A DNA stretch of 64,000 nucleotides from Imbricaverruca yamaguchii (lineage: Eukaryota; Arthropoda; Thecostraca; Neoverrucidae): positions 186,001 through 250,000 of the forward strand of contig JAOTOL010001325.1 in the NCBI GenBank assembly GCA_034440575.1, read 5' to 3'. Each line of letters begins with the position of its first letter. Positions within the stretch are counted from its first letter, which is position 1. Under the pieces are notes generated by a model. That model had not been told where the DNA came from and searched no databases. It saw only the letters and a list, made by a program, of their open reading frames with translations. Made by a program: the position numbers and the translations under genes. This document shows positions 20,349-30,637 of the stretch, in pieces.

Positions 20349-23089
20349 ATGGCGACTCGCAAGAGAACTCGCTCTGAGTGCAGAACAAGGTTGACGGAGT
20401 ACTTGGGGACGGGGAAGGAGATGTGTCTGACCGAGCTGCCCACCCTCCGGGACTGCCTTAGGTACGGCATCTACCTGAGGGAGATGAACCCCAAGTACCA
20501 CTACGCCAGCCGCGAATACTTTCAGGAAATCGTCATCCAAATCAAGCAGAGGTGGGCCAGTGCTAACTTCAAGTTCCAGCCTCCCGTCATTGCGGCAGAC
20601 AAGACGATCGTGGAGAGACTGCTCGAGCTGTGGGAGAAAGCCAGCATAATAGCCAGGAAGCAAGTCACCTCAGAGAAGCAGATCAGTAAGATGGAGGAGC
20701 AGCTGGACAGACTTTTTGACGTCATGAAGTGCCGTTGCCCAATCCTCCCATGTCAAGAGGCCAACTGCCCTGGCTGCCCCATCCCCAGCAACGTCGGGCT
20801 TCCGCCCTGCCACATCACCTGCACTTGCCCCAGGGAGCAGAAAATCCCTGCGTTGGAAGTTTCTTTCATGATAGTCCAGAGGCAAAAGATTGGGGAAAAA
20901 TCTCCATGCATGATAGGTCGTGTGGTCAAGAAGGAGAGCAGCAAGCAGGTGTTGGCCTACCAGAGGAAAGAAAAGAAGGAGCAGTCGAAGCAGAGGATGG
21001 CGGAGAAGAGAAAAGAAGAAGAAAACCCGAAGAAAGCCACCATGGAAGTTAATCAATTCGTGGAAGAGCTGACGGAGGGGGAACAGATCGAGATGGAAGA
21101 GGACGAGGACTGCTACAAGCGTGACCCCAACTACTCTGCTAGTGCCGCTATCAGCTCCAGCAACATGGCCAGCATCAGAAATGTCGCCATGGCCTCAATC
21201 CGGTACGGCATGTCCTGCAACGCCACCGCAGCTATCGCCAACGCCGCCGTGCTCGACTACGGAGTCATTTCCAAAGACGACACCTCAAACGTCATCGACG
21301 CCAAGAAAGTCCAGCGCGCGAAGGAGGCGCTCTATAGGGAGCTGCAGGAGAAGGCGCAGTGACGTGCCAGAGGAAGGACATCGCCTGCTTGTACTTCGAT
21401 GGACGGAAGGACTGGACGCTGAAGTATGAGCAGGTGGAGGGAAGTGGCCAGCTCTACCCCTCGTTCCAGAAGGAGGATCACTACTCGGTGGTAGCTGAGC
21501 CCGGCGGGGACTACCTCTTTCACTTCTCACCTCCGAAGGCAGATGAGACTGCCACCGCCGCCGAGCAGATCGCCAAATGTCTGGTGCAGTGGATGCGGGA
21601 ACACGGCGTCGACAAGACCATCATGCATATTGGAGGCGACTCAACCAACACCAGCAGCGGCATCTGGGGCGGCGTCTTCCAATTCGTGGAGAAGATGCTG
21701 GGCAGGTCGCTGAATTGGCTGCTGTGCAGTCTCCACCTCAACGAACTTCCTCTCCGCCACCTGGTCATCAACCTGGACGGGCCAACCAGCAGCGACATCG
21801 GCTTTACTGGTGAGTACTGTATCATTTACGTCAACATGTGTTGCAAGATTCGAATGTGTCCGAAATGCACAATTTTGTCATCGACTGCACTGCTCTTTCA
21901 TCTGTATCACTAAAGGAGATATAGTCCTGTGTCACTCATTGTGTATGTATCACTGATTGATATTAGTTTTGTTTTATCTTAAATGTTTTTTTGTCCAAGT
22001 TGAAGCACTGTTATCATTTGCATTCTAAATAGCCATATCAGCCGTACGCCCTCAAAGTCCCTGTAAATATTTTAAGTAACGTTATCGACTGCCGCATGGC
22101 TAACAAGCATCCATTTACGACGACTAACTACCCATTCAACGATATTTCAGATCCCCTGGGCAAGGCCCTCGCGACTGCCACCGAGCTGTTAGTCAAGAGG
22201 TTCAGCAAGATCACCATCGGGCCAGCCCTGCCGGAGCTGACGGAGGAGGTGAGGGCAGACCTGTCCACCGACCAGCGGTACGGGTACGACATGGTGACAG
22301 CGATCCGCTCCGGGCACGTGACCGACCGCCTCGCCAACCTAGACATCGGCCCGGTCAACCATAGCTGGTGGCTGACCACAGCCAACCGCTTCCTCCGGAT
22401 GTGGGTGGGCCGCCATGGCTTCGCCGGGAAGGAAGCCTGGCACCTCCGGCTCATCTGCGAGTACATCATCGGGGTGTACTACCCCACGTGGTTCAGGTAC
22501 AAGATCCGTAACCACTGGATCGAGAGCGCACGGATCTGTCTGCAACAGCTGCAGCTGACTCGATCAGGACGAACAGGTGGTCAAGGAGGTGTTCTCCTAC
22601 CTGGAGTCCAGCGCCTGGTGGGCGCATCCGGAGATGCTCCTGCAGACGCTGCTGTGCAGCGAGGAGCGGGAGGACCGCTGCTTCGCCGTACAGAAGATCA
22701 TGGAGGTGCGGGAGAAGGAGGCGCTCGGAAGCCGATGAGGGGAAGAACAAGTCAACATCCGCACCAGGTGCAAGGTGGACCTCAACAAGCAGGCCACAGG
22801 CCTGCTGAAACTGATTGTCTGGGATGATGAGCAGATCTCCGAGCCCATCCTCACCCGAGACCTGCCAGCTGCGGTCATCAAGAATTTCGAGTCCACCCCC
22901 ATGGAAGTAGACTCGATGCCAGTCCACGGACAGAACGTGGAGCGATGTGTCAAAGAGGTGACGGCCGCGTCCAAGGCAGTGTACGGCTACGCGAGAAGAG
23001 ACGGCTTCATCAGGGCCAGGCTAGCACACAGAGAGCTGACCGGCGGCGTCATGAAGTCCAAGAAGGACCATGCGAAGATATGTTTGTAA
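20349..23089 (+). pseudogene. Cc8L18.2-like transposon protein (putative transposase), frameshifted
   Basis: The start is the ATG at 20349 (MATRKRTRSE). An N-terminal helical region, a Cys-rich segment (MKCRCPILPCQEANCPGCP) and a Lys/Glu-rich linker follow to 21359. A one-base shift then leads to DIACLYFDGRKD and MHIGGDSTNTSSGIWGG, with LLCSLHLNELPLRHL. These are hallmarks of the Cc8L18.2 family seen in many invertebrate genomes. The Asp in GGDSTN and later acidic residues are RNase H-fold candidates (inference). After an intron come DPLGKALATATELL and NHSWWLTTANRFLRMW. Another shift near 22560 and a stop near 22737 precede the conserved end PVHGQNVERCVKEVT and RDGFIRARL. Confidence 0.85.
21810..22150 (+). 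other. Spliceosomal intron within the transposon gene
   Basis: The donor is CTG|GTGAGT at 21810 and the acceptor is ATTTCAG| ending at 22150. Joining the flanks gives GFT-D-PLGKALA in one frame, whereas the intervening 341 bp is AT-rich and has stops. The exon flanks are GC-rich by contrast. Splicing is inferred, not observed. Confidence 0.85.
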
Positions 23090-23573
23090 GGTCTGGACCT
23101 GTGCTCTGCTTGTTAGTGTGCTGTACTGTCGGCCAGTTTTGCGCTTCTGGGGCGTGTAAGCATATTGTGCGCGGCCCGTTAGCGGCTCTGTATTGATACG
23201 CTATGGCAGCCGGTGCGCGTGCGCATGTGAATCACTGTGATGCCACCGGCATTTGAACCGTGAAGGTCAGACTGCAAAGGTACTTGTAGAAGCGTGTGCT
23301 TTTCCTTTGATGCAAATAATATTAGTATAACTCTCCTCTATTCGGAAAATGATTTGCTTTTGTGATGTTCAGACCTGAGTTAATATGCTATGGCTTACGT
23401 CCTTTCATGTCGATGTGGTACCTGACCGGATTTGTCCTGACCTGACCTTTGTCGGTGACTGAGAGCGGCAAAGATTAGAAGAAACCTCCGAAGTCGTCAG
23501 TTTCTTCTCCGGCATGTTGGTGTGGTCCTTCGGTTTGTTCTGTGGTCCTTCAAAGGGTAAAAGTCCGTTTTGT

Positions 23574-23918
23574 GCCTAATTTGGGTCATTGACCTGACCT
23601 GGGAGGTCACCAGTTGACCCCAAGCCTCAAAACTGGGTACCGTTGTGTTCCTTTGATGACGGGCAACATGCTCGTTTTTGTTTGGCAGCTATAACTTGAT
23701 TAGGAGAGAAACGGTGACTGTGTAAAAACTTCCAACCAACCCTCGCCTGGGGCGTTGGAGACAAAATTTGCAGACATCACAAGATCCTCGTTTCTATAGA
23801 TTTGAAACTCAACTTTTTGGTAATGTTTGTTTTTATTTTATATTACTACATAGCAAGGCACAAAAAAATAACCCCGCCGAGATCCAAATCTTAATTTGAC
23901 GAACGACGACATGGCCTA
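23574..23918 (-). repeat. Right terminal inverted repeat of the DNA transposon
   Basis: Inverted copy of 19813-20157; the outermost bases read CGACGACATGGCCTA just before the ATGCATAT flank. Confidence 0.92.
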
Positions 23919-23927
23919 ATGCATATG

Positions 23928-24760
23928 TTACCCTTTCCATTTACTGCTCTGCAATTGATCCCCGCACCCTATTTCTTCCACCGCTTGCCCCACTCCTGGT
24001 TGTGCGTACCATGAGCTCTTCAAGATCCACCCTCTGGGATGTTCTCCCTCCTGCAGGTGATTCATCTTTATTGAAGGATTTTTGGGACTGATAGTGTGGT
24101 GCAGACCTGGTTGGTGCATTTTCAGTTGCTTGTATAATTTCATGATATGCCAAGTTATGATGAATGTGGACATACCTCTTCTCTACTCTTTCGTGCCATT
24201 ATCCTTCCATTTTTTGTGTGTGGTAGTTTACTATGAGGCCTTTCTCCCAGAGGTCTCCTAATACCTCCATTTGTTTTGCTCGTTTTGCAGTCAAATTTTC
24301 ATGTACTATGATTTTGGTCTTGTTGTCACCCTGATTGAATGTTGAGTCATAAACAGTACTCCTGTCATCAAGGTCTTGGAATTTGACCAACACCCTCTTA
24401 TTTTGTCTCAGACGGTGGCATGCTGAGATTGAACCTTTCAGTTTCACTCCAAGTTTCTTTTCTATGACCTTTTTCGTGATTTCCCTTGTTTTTGCTGGTT
24501 CCTCATATGTGTCCGGTGGGGCAAATGGGAACCCACCCCCACCCAGTATCAGAGAATCCTTCCGTGTGTATTGTTCAAGTTCATCCATCTGCTTGTTTGT
24601 GTCTACTAGTTCCTTTTTTAGTTGTTTGTTTTCCTCCTTTAATTGTTTCATCTCATCTTTGATTTTTTTTGCATTCTTCCTTGATATCCTGCATCTCCCT
24701 TCTAAGCTCCATTTCAATTTTTTGTATTCCCTCTCGTATCAATTTGTTTACATCCTCCAT
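23928..24760 (-). pseudogene. LINE ORF1 (coiled coil + RRM-like), copy 2
   Basis: The ATG at 24760 begins MEDVNKLIREGIQKIEMELR, which is in a different frame from the rest; the shift coincides with an A run (T run on plus) near 24664-24671. The main part has a coiled coil (KIKDEMKQLKEENKQLKKEL), LGGGGFPFAPPDTYEEPA, KKLGVKLKGSISACHRLRQN, VLVKFQDLDDRSTVYDSTF and IIVHENLTAKRAKQMEVLG. The tail VDLEELMVRTTRSGASG lies in yet another frame. It is paralogous to 8313-9110. The right end of the 4.1-kb transposon (plus its target duplication) abuts this copy's 3' side. Confidence 0.82.
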
Positions 24761-25085
24761 GACAACCCAGTCCAGGTCCCCAATTTAATCTATATCAGCT
24801 ATTAAGCTATCAGTTGTGCTTATAATCCTAGTCTAGTTTTAGCCACTAATTTACCAGTAGCAGCCCAAGCACAGAATCATTTTTTTTTAACGGAACAAGA
24901 CAGTCTGTATCTATGCCTTGATCTACCGGTGCGCCGCTTATGCCTCGTATACTTATGCGTCCGGACCGCTCGCCCTCACAAAGCCGAATGTAGACGATAT
25001 TAGAATGGTCTGTAGACGATGATCCACACAACAGCTACCATTTCCCTGTATATTCCCATTTCATTAGTCATGTTACTATAGGCCG

Positions 25086-27040
25086 ATGACCCTCAAAGTG
25101 CTACTTCACCGAGCCGACTGGGAGGGCTTCCAATCGAACCTTGAATTACCACTCAGTAACTACTCGGTTGAATCAGTTATGTCCTTGCTCACTACGGCGA
25201 CTCTGGAGAGTGCTCGGCGGCACATCCCACGATCATCGGGAATGTCGATTAGAGTACCAGATCCATGGTGGTCTGATAAGTGTGGACAGGCAGTCAGTGC
25301 TAGGAAGAGGGCGTTTCGTACATTTAATAACAATAGTAGCACACATAATCTTATAGCCTTTCGCAAAGCACGAGCGCTCGCTAGACGAACCATCGCCGAG
25401 GCGAAACGAAACTCATGGAAGGCGTACGTCAACGCGTGAAATCGTTCCGCATCTCTGTCAACTGTATGGCCACGGATTAAGCGTTTCTCTGGAAGACTCG
25501 CCCCAGTTCCTCTCCCCGTCTTACACATGGCCGGACAAGATAGCATTGACCCAGTATAAGCGGCCGACAAAATAGGGTATCCGTTGTCCGCACGCTCGGA
25601 AAATACTAGTAACGAACGACTTCTAAGACATAAGGCTCGGTGCGAAAAACGCCCTCTTGATTCTTCCACTTCAGACATTCTCGACTACAAGGTACCGTTC
25701 TCGGTCTCTGAACTAACTGCAGCAATTAACACACTCAAGAGTGTGGCAGAGGGCACGAACATACTACACAATGATATAATCAAACATACACCAGCGACTG
25801 CTATAGAAATACTCTTGGAAGCCATCAATGAAATGTGGAAATCAGCCACATTTCCATCTTCGTGGCGGGAGGAAATTGTTGTACCTATACGGAAACCAAA
25901 TAAATCTGGGAAGGACCCACTGAACTACCACCCCATCTCGTTTACCTGCTGGCTATGCAAACTAGTTGAGAAAATGGTTAATGTCCGATTGATGTGTTTT
26001 TTAGAACATAACATTTTTCTTACCATGAGGGTTCTGAAAACACCGTAGCACACTTGACCATATTTTAACACTTGATTCCATCGTGCGCGCTGGGTTTATG
26101 AAGCGCCAGCATACAGCTGCATTATTTTTCGACATTGATGGCGCATATCACACGACATGGCGTCACGGTATTCTGATGAAGTTACATAGTATGGGTGTCA
26201 GAGGCTCCATGGGGTTCTTCTTGACAAACTTTTTAGCTTCCAGAACGTTTTGTGTTAGAATAGGTCGCACATTATCTGGCACTTTTCCACAACTTAACGG
26301 AGTCCCACAGGGAAGCTTAGCATAGTTTGCTGTCGCTATCAATCATGTGGCTACATCACTGCCGACTTCCGTAGGCAGAACGCTGTTCGTAGATGATTTC
26401 CCCGTGTGGTGTTCTTCGCGCTCTGTTCGCACAGTGGAGAGACAAATCCAGCTGGCTGTCAGGGTTGGTGTGATAAAGCAAGCTTCGTCAGGCCCATGTC
26501 TAAAACCATCGCTGTGCACTTCTGCCGCAGGCGCTCTTGCACCGACCCCATTATTATACTCAATGGGCACCATATTCCATTCAAGGCTGTCGTCAATTTC
26601 CTAGGTATATGGATAGACCGCCGACCAACGTACAGCACCCACATCAAAGATCTTGCGCAGAAATAGACTGAGAGTCTGCAGGTGATGAAGACTGTCTCAA
26701 GGTGCTCGTATGGAGCAGACAGAAGTATTTTGCTTATGTACCGATCGCTCGTACGTTCTATAATCGACTATGGATGTTTTTTTTTATATATGATAGGGCG
26801 TGCGTTACAACGAAACGCCGTCTGGACGTAATCCACAATACAGCCCTTCGTATTGTCACTGGAGCTTTCCGTACTTCACCGGTCGGTAGCTTAATGGCCG
26901 AGACTGATGAACTTCCTCTTCCGTTACGCCGTGCACTACTAGGAGCGAGATACTCATGTAAGGTCGCACAGAACCGGAAGCACCCAGCATACTGTAGTTT
27001 ACGCGACAGAAAAAAGCGGCAATGCCGGGACCGTCTATTC
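25086..27040 (+). pseudogene. LINE D reverse transcriptase and thumb
   Basis: The linker reads SARKRAFRTFNNNSSTHNL and RARALARRTIAEAKRNSW. RT motifs in order: FSVSELTAAINTLKSVAEG, SSWREEIVVPIRKP, LFFDIDGAYHTTWRHGIL (motif A), LNGVPQGSL (motif B, then an in-frame stop) and TLFVDDFPVW (motif C; FVDD). Thumb-like LDVIHNTALRIVTGAFRTSP and ETDELPLPLRRALLGARY follow. Stops and frame changes lie at about 25437, 26046, 26323 and 26660. LINE B's RT is closely related. Confidence 0.9.
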
Positions 27041-27375
27041 AGCCACCTCGCACTCGGACGGGTCGCCGCAACGCACCCGGCCCCCGCCGGCTCAACCACC
27101 GCCGCGCCAGTCTCCCCCACACGCCGGCATGCTCGCCCCGTGCGCCCATTGGCCAGTTCAAATCGCCACCGCCGCCGGAACCGGCCCGGCTGGCACACGG
27201 GTCGATAACATGCGTAAACACGGCGCGGCACAGGCCGCGGGCTCAATCGGCGGACATACCAACCGCGCGAGCGTGCCAGGCTCGGCTCAACACACTACAC
27301 ATACAAATGAATATTTTCAAGGCCATCGCCGCCACTCCGTCCACTCAGTAATCAGCGCGACCAACGTTTTTCTGG
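27041..27375. other. GC-rich interruption in LINE D
   Basis: Between RLFSHLALGR (end of the RT tail) and the RNase H lead-in at 27380 lies CCG/GCC-rich sequence with no LINE homology that I can see. Its composition differs sharply from the flanks. I found no terminal repeats or target duplication, so it may be an insertion or a divergent spacer. Confidence 0.4.
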
Positions 27376-27379
27376 ACGC

Positions 27380-28390
27380 ATGGCCCGGACATTTCGTAAG
27401 TGCAACATCAAACCAGGTTCTGTGGCACGCACTGTCACTCCGAGTCTCCCCCCTTGGCAGGTTGTCCCAGTCCAGACAGACCTTGCTCTGTCCTGCTCAA
27501 AGAAGGGGAGTGTCGACTCCGAAGAACTCCGCATGTTGGCGTTGGAGAAAATACACCAGTACCGTGAATTCTCTCGCATATACACAGACGGCTCTATGTC
27601 CTCGTCGGAAGTGGGATGCTCGTGCGTCGGTCGACGCGGTATTGGACATTTCCGCTTACCGAAGCAGGCGTCGATTTTTACTGCTGAACTATATGCCATT
27701 TTGCAAGCTCTTTACTATATACAGGATGACCAGTCCACAAATCACGTGTTTTTTTTCCTGGCTGATTCCTTAAGCAGTCTGCTGGCAATGAAGTCTTTCA
27801 ACCCAGATAACAGGCTTGTTCAAAAGATTCTTCGCATCGTCAAATCCCTAACTGTTCTCGGCAAAAATATCGTATTCTGCTGGATCTGTAGTGAAGGTCC
27901 TTCTTCAAGGCTCGTGAACAGTCTAGGGTCTTGACCAGCGCACCGCAATAACTCCGAAGGCAAAAATGATAAGTACTGTGCACGGTATATTGTGCAATAC
28001 GTATAGCGAATATGACAACGATTTATTTCAATTGTAAAATTGGAGGCCGAAATACAGTTGTTAATGTACGCACGCGACCGACAGCGACAGGTCCGCGCGG
28101 CTCGACAGTCCAGACACGTCTCCCCGCGGGGGTCTGGCCACCGCCCTGGCTCGACCACGATCGGAAGGCCAGGTACACGTCGCAGTAGCCGGGCGTTGTC
28201 CCGAGAACGCTGACTCGGTTCCGACGAGGGCCGGTGACCGCGTCGCCGGCGCCGGACGGAAAAGTACGGGTGTGACATGTGCGGGGCATGGTAGGTCGGC
28301 TGATAAAACAGTACGTGTCTAGCAACACTGTTACAGATCCCTAGTCATGTTAGACTTGCTGGAAATGAAGCTGCCGATATGCCCGCCAAG
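27380..28390 (+). pseudogene. LINE D RNase H domain, split by an insertion
   Basis: RNase H degrades the RNA strand of the RNA/DNA hybrid. SLPPWQVVPVQTDL leads into IYTDGSMSSSEVGC (catalytic Asp), FTAELYAILQAL (catalytic Glu) and FFLADSLSSLLAM (catalytic Asp). The frame runs to FCWI at 27885, is interrupted by 451 bp, and resumes at 28337 as PSHVRLAGNEAADMPAKH with the final His/Asp region. Joining across the insertion reads FCWI-PSHV, the normal family sequence. All four core acidic positions seem present. Confidence 0.9.
27886..28336. mobile_element. 451-bp insertion inside LINE D RNase H
   Basis: The insert begins CTGTAGTG and ends CACTGTTACAG, giving an imperfect short inverted repeat. 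AT flanks both sides (or GAT if the last base is shared). Removing it restores the RNase H frame. The right half (28060-28270) is very GC-rich. No family was recognised; it could be a small non-autonomous DNA element. Confidence 0.65.
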
Positions 28391-28786
28391 CACGGTACCA
28401 GTAATGGCCGTGGAATTCGCCTACCTCTTCCGGCAGGAGATATGTATCCCTCCATTTTATCATATATACGATCTGAATGGCAACGAGCTTGGAAGTCCAA
28501 GCCCAGTAAACTGAGAGTTATAAAACCAGAACTAGGATTATGGCAGTCCTCACACCGGACCTCGCGACGAAAGGAAGTGACACTTTGTCGATTGAGGATA
28601 GGGCATGCCTTCGCGACGCACAGCTATATACTGACCGGTTATGACCGACCTTTGTGCATACGGTGTTCTGATCCGCTTACCGTTTATCATGTTTTAATAG
28701 GCTGTTCATCATTAGAACCTCTACGACACCGTATTTTAGGACATGTAAACAGCGACACTTTGGGTATGCTGCTAAAGGATGACTGA
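28379..28786 (+). pseudogene. LINE D ORF2 C-terminal region
   Basis: This 135-residue stretch reads SYIRSEWQRAWKSKPSKLR, IKPELGLWQSSHRTSRRKEV, LCRLRIGHAFATHSYILTG and PLCIRCSDPLTVYHVLIGC. It is the conserved tail of I/Jockey-type ORF2, including a CX2C...HX4-6C zinc-like pattern. It is in frame with the resumed RNase H and ends at TGA 28784-28786. This final segment is intact. Confidence 0.9.
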
Positions 28787-28984
28787 GTTTGTGTCGTCTG
28801 GGGACATTTCTGCATTCCTTCGACAAACAAATTTTGATGTTATCTTCCACCGTCCCTGAATAATTTGCCTTACTGCCTACTGTAGGAGCATAGCAGACAG
28901 CCTGTAAACACAGTTGTGGGCGCAAAATGAGTATGGTAGTCGACGCGCCCCTAAACCCCAATTCATCATCATCACGCAACACGA

Positions 28985-29804
28985 ATGATATTATCCGGGT
29001 AAAAGTCAAAGGTCATGGAGATCGGACACCTCATATTTAATTCAATATTAGCACACAGGCTGTCCCAGATGCACTGATCATGACGACCGTAAAAGCTAAG
29101 AGGGGCGTTCATAAACAGCTGAGTTATTCAAGGTGAAATGTTGGTATCATTGAGGTCGGCATGACCCCAACATGTTTAAGCTTTATGTTTATGTTTAAGA
29201 ACGGTCTTTTTAGCTTTTATGATAGTGATGGCACCTCGATAGCACCTCGAGTACCACCCACCCGCATATTAATTTTGAATGAATTTTGAACAGACCGACC
29301 TCAATGACCCTTATCTTTGACTTTGAAAAACTCAGCTGCTTTTTAGCACCCCTCTTAGTCTTTCTGCTCGTGATGATCAGGGCATCGAGGTCTATGTGTG
29401 TGCTAATTTTAGAGGAAGTCTGAGGAGTCCGACCTTAATGACCTAGACATTTGACCACGTGACTTAGTTGTTTATGTATGATTGTCTTACCGTTTGTCTT
29501 CGTGATGATCAGTGCATCGATAACTACTTGTGTGCCAATTTTGAAATGAATCTGAGGAGTCAGATATCAATGAACCTTGATGACCTTTAACCCTGGATAT
29601 CACTCCGGTGTTTTGCAATGCGGCTTATTCATTGTGCTCAGGATAATTAGGGTCCCAAGCTCTACACAGTATGCTCGTTTTTGCTATGTTCCACCCGTAA
29701 AATCAAACAGCAAGCTACCTTAACGTGCATATTTATATTCATATTGTGCTTTTAATCGCGGCATGTGTACACCGGGACAAGTTTGACCAAAATAACGTGG
29801 CTGT
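28985..29804. other. No gene; repeated GATGATCAG...GCATCGA and TCAATGACC words
   Basis: I see no coding region. Degenerate ~150-bp periodicity is suggested: phrases such as CGTGATGATCAGNGCATCGA (29366, 29501) and AGTCNGANNTNAATGACC (29426, 29550) recur. This may be a decayed tandem array leading into the TTAA element at 29805. Confidence 0.45.
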
Positions 29805-30637
29805 TTAACCAGCGCCGTCTCTCCTGTCAGATCATCACACTCCGTCTTGGGGGAGCGGATAGTACCCCTTCTCAAATCCAAACTAAGCGTCGCACGAAAA
29901 CGAAAGAGGTATCGCCAGAAAGCGCTCGACTAGTAGGGCCTGGGTTCACTCCCAAAAAAGTTTTCTCCAAAAGTGACGTTACTAGGGGGGGATAGATTTT
30001 CACTACAATTCAAAACTTACATTACGTTTTTGGCTCTGGGAAGTTCATTTTGGGGGATATTTGAGAAGAAATATTAGGAATCAGATAAGGACAGCGAAAT
30101 CGACCAGGGCCATACACTTTTTGGCCCTCCAAAAATAAAAATAGTTTTAATAATTTCCAAATTTTGAGTTTTTAAGTTTTCTTTAATTTTCCTTTTCTAA
30201 TGAGTAGAGCAGACCGATAAACGTTGTTGGAAGTCAACTTGCCCTTATACAAATGTTTAGTTTAGCCAGAATCTTCGACTTGAACTCTAATCGGCAAATT
30301 TGCAAAATATATTAGTAGTCAAAAAGAAAAAAAAGAAAAAATTCCTTTCATACATTTTGTTGCATCCCTAAACATAAGCAAGCGCTGAAAGTTTCATTAA
30401 AATATATGCATCCGTTAAAGAGTGACAACTGGTTGAACGCATTTGGAGGTGACCCCACTTGACCTTGATTAACTCGATAACCCAAGACGATCTGACTTCA
30501 AAATTTTGAAACAGCATTCCAAATTGATGTGGGCAAAGGTATGTTAAATTTGGGCGCGCTGCCGCGCGCCGTTCGTTCACTGTTCGCGAAAAACCTGAAG
30601 GGTGCGGTTAAAGAACCCCCGAGACGGTAGGCGTTAA
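29805..30637. mobile_element. TTAA-flanked non-autonomous element, copy 1
   Basis: It begins TTAACCAGCGCCGTC and ends CCCCCGAGACGGTAGGCGTTAA. The interior shares conserved blocks with four other copies: AAAGCGCTCGAC, AAGTGACGTTACTAGGGGGG, AAGGACAGCGAAATCGACCA and GTTCGTTCACTGTTCGCGAAA. The first half contains a longer left end with the word CACTCCGTCTTGGGG. No coding region is present. The TTAA boundaries and CCCG/CGGG-like ends fit piggyBac- or Kolobok-type mobilisation (inference). Confidence 0.82.

Larger units (their letters stand above)
19813..23918 (+). mobile_element. DNA transposon with 345-bp inverted repeats (Cc8L18.2-type)
   Basis: A 4.1-kb element is bounded by near-identical inverted repeats starting TAGGCCATGTCGTCGTTCG. 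It is flanked on both sides by ATGCATAT, an 8-bp direct repeat (19805-19812, 23919-23926). Because the outer bases are TTA-rich, a 6-bp TGCATA or 4-bp GCAT duplication with a 1-2 base longer inverted repeat is equally compatible. It carries one plus-strand gene with an intron. Arms differ at few sites, so insertion looks fairly recent, although the gene is frameshifted. Confidence 0.9.
25060..28980 (+). mobile_element. I-like LINE D: reverse transcriptase, RNase H and 3' tail
   Basis: The element lacks ORF1 and most of the endonuclease, so it is 5'-truncated. From 25086 onward it gives the ORF2 linker, RT, thumb, RNase H and the conserved C-terminal region. It ends with a 3' tail containing GCGCCCCTAAACCCC and a CATCATCATCAC run near 28930-28980, related to the tails at 2110-2163 and 58398-58460. 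A GC-rich interruption (27040-27375) and a 451-bp insertion (27886-28336) split it. Confidence 0.87.

Noticed and set aside
27886..28336. A GT-AG intron in LINE D
   Set aside because: GTAGTG...TTACAG exists, but splicing there leaves extra bases and breaks the RNase H frame; removing CTGTAG...TTACAG as an insert restores it.
29805..30637. A host regulatory element conserved across copies
   Set aside because: The five copies share TTAA borders and end symmetry, which fits a transposon family better than independent regulatory modules.
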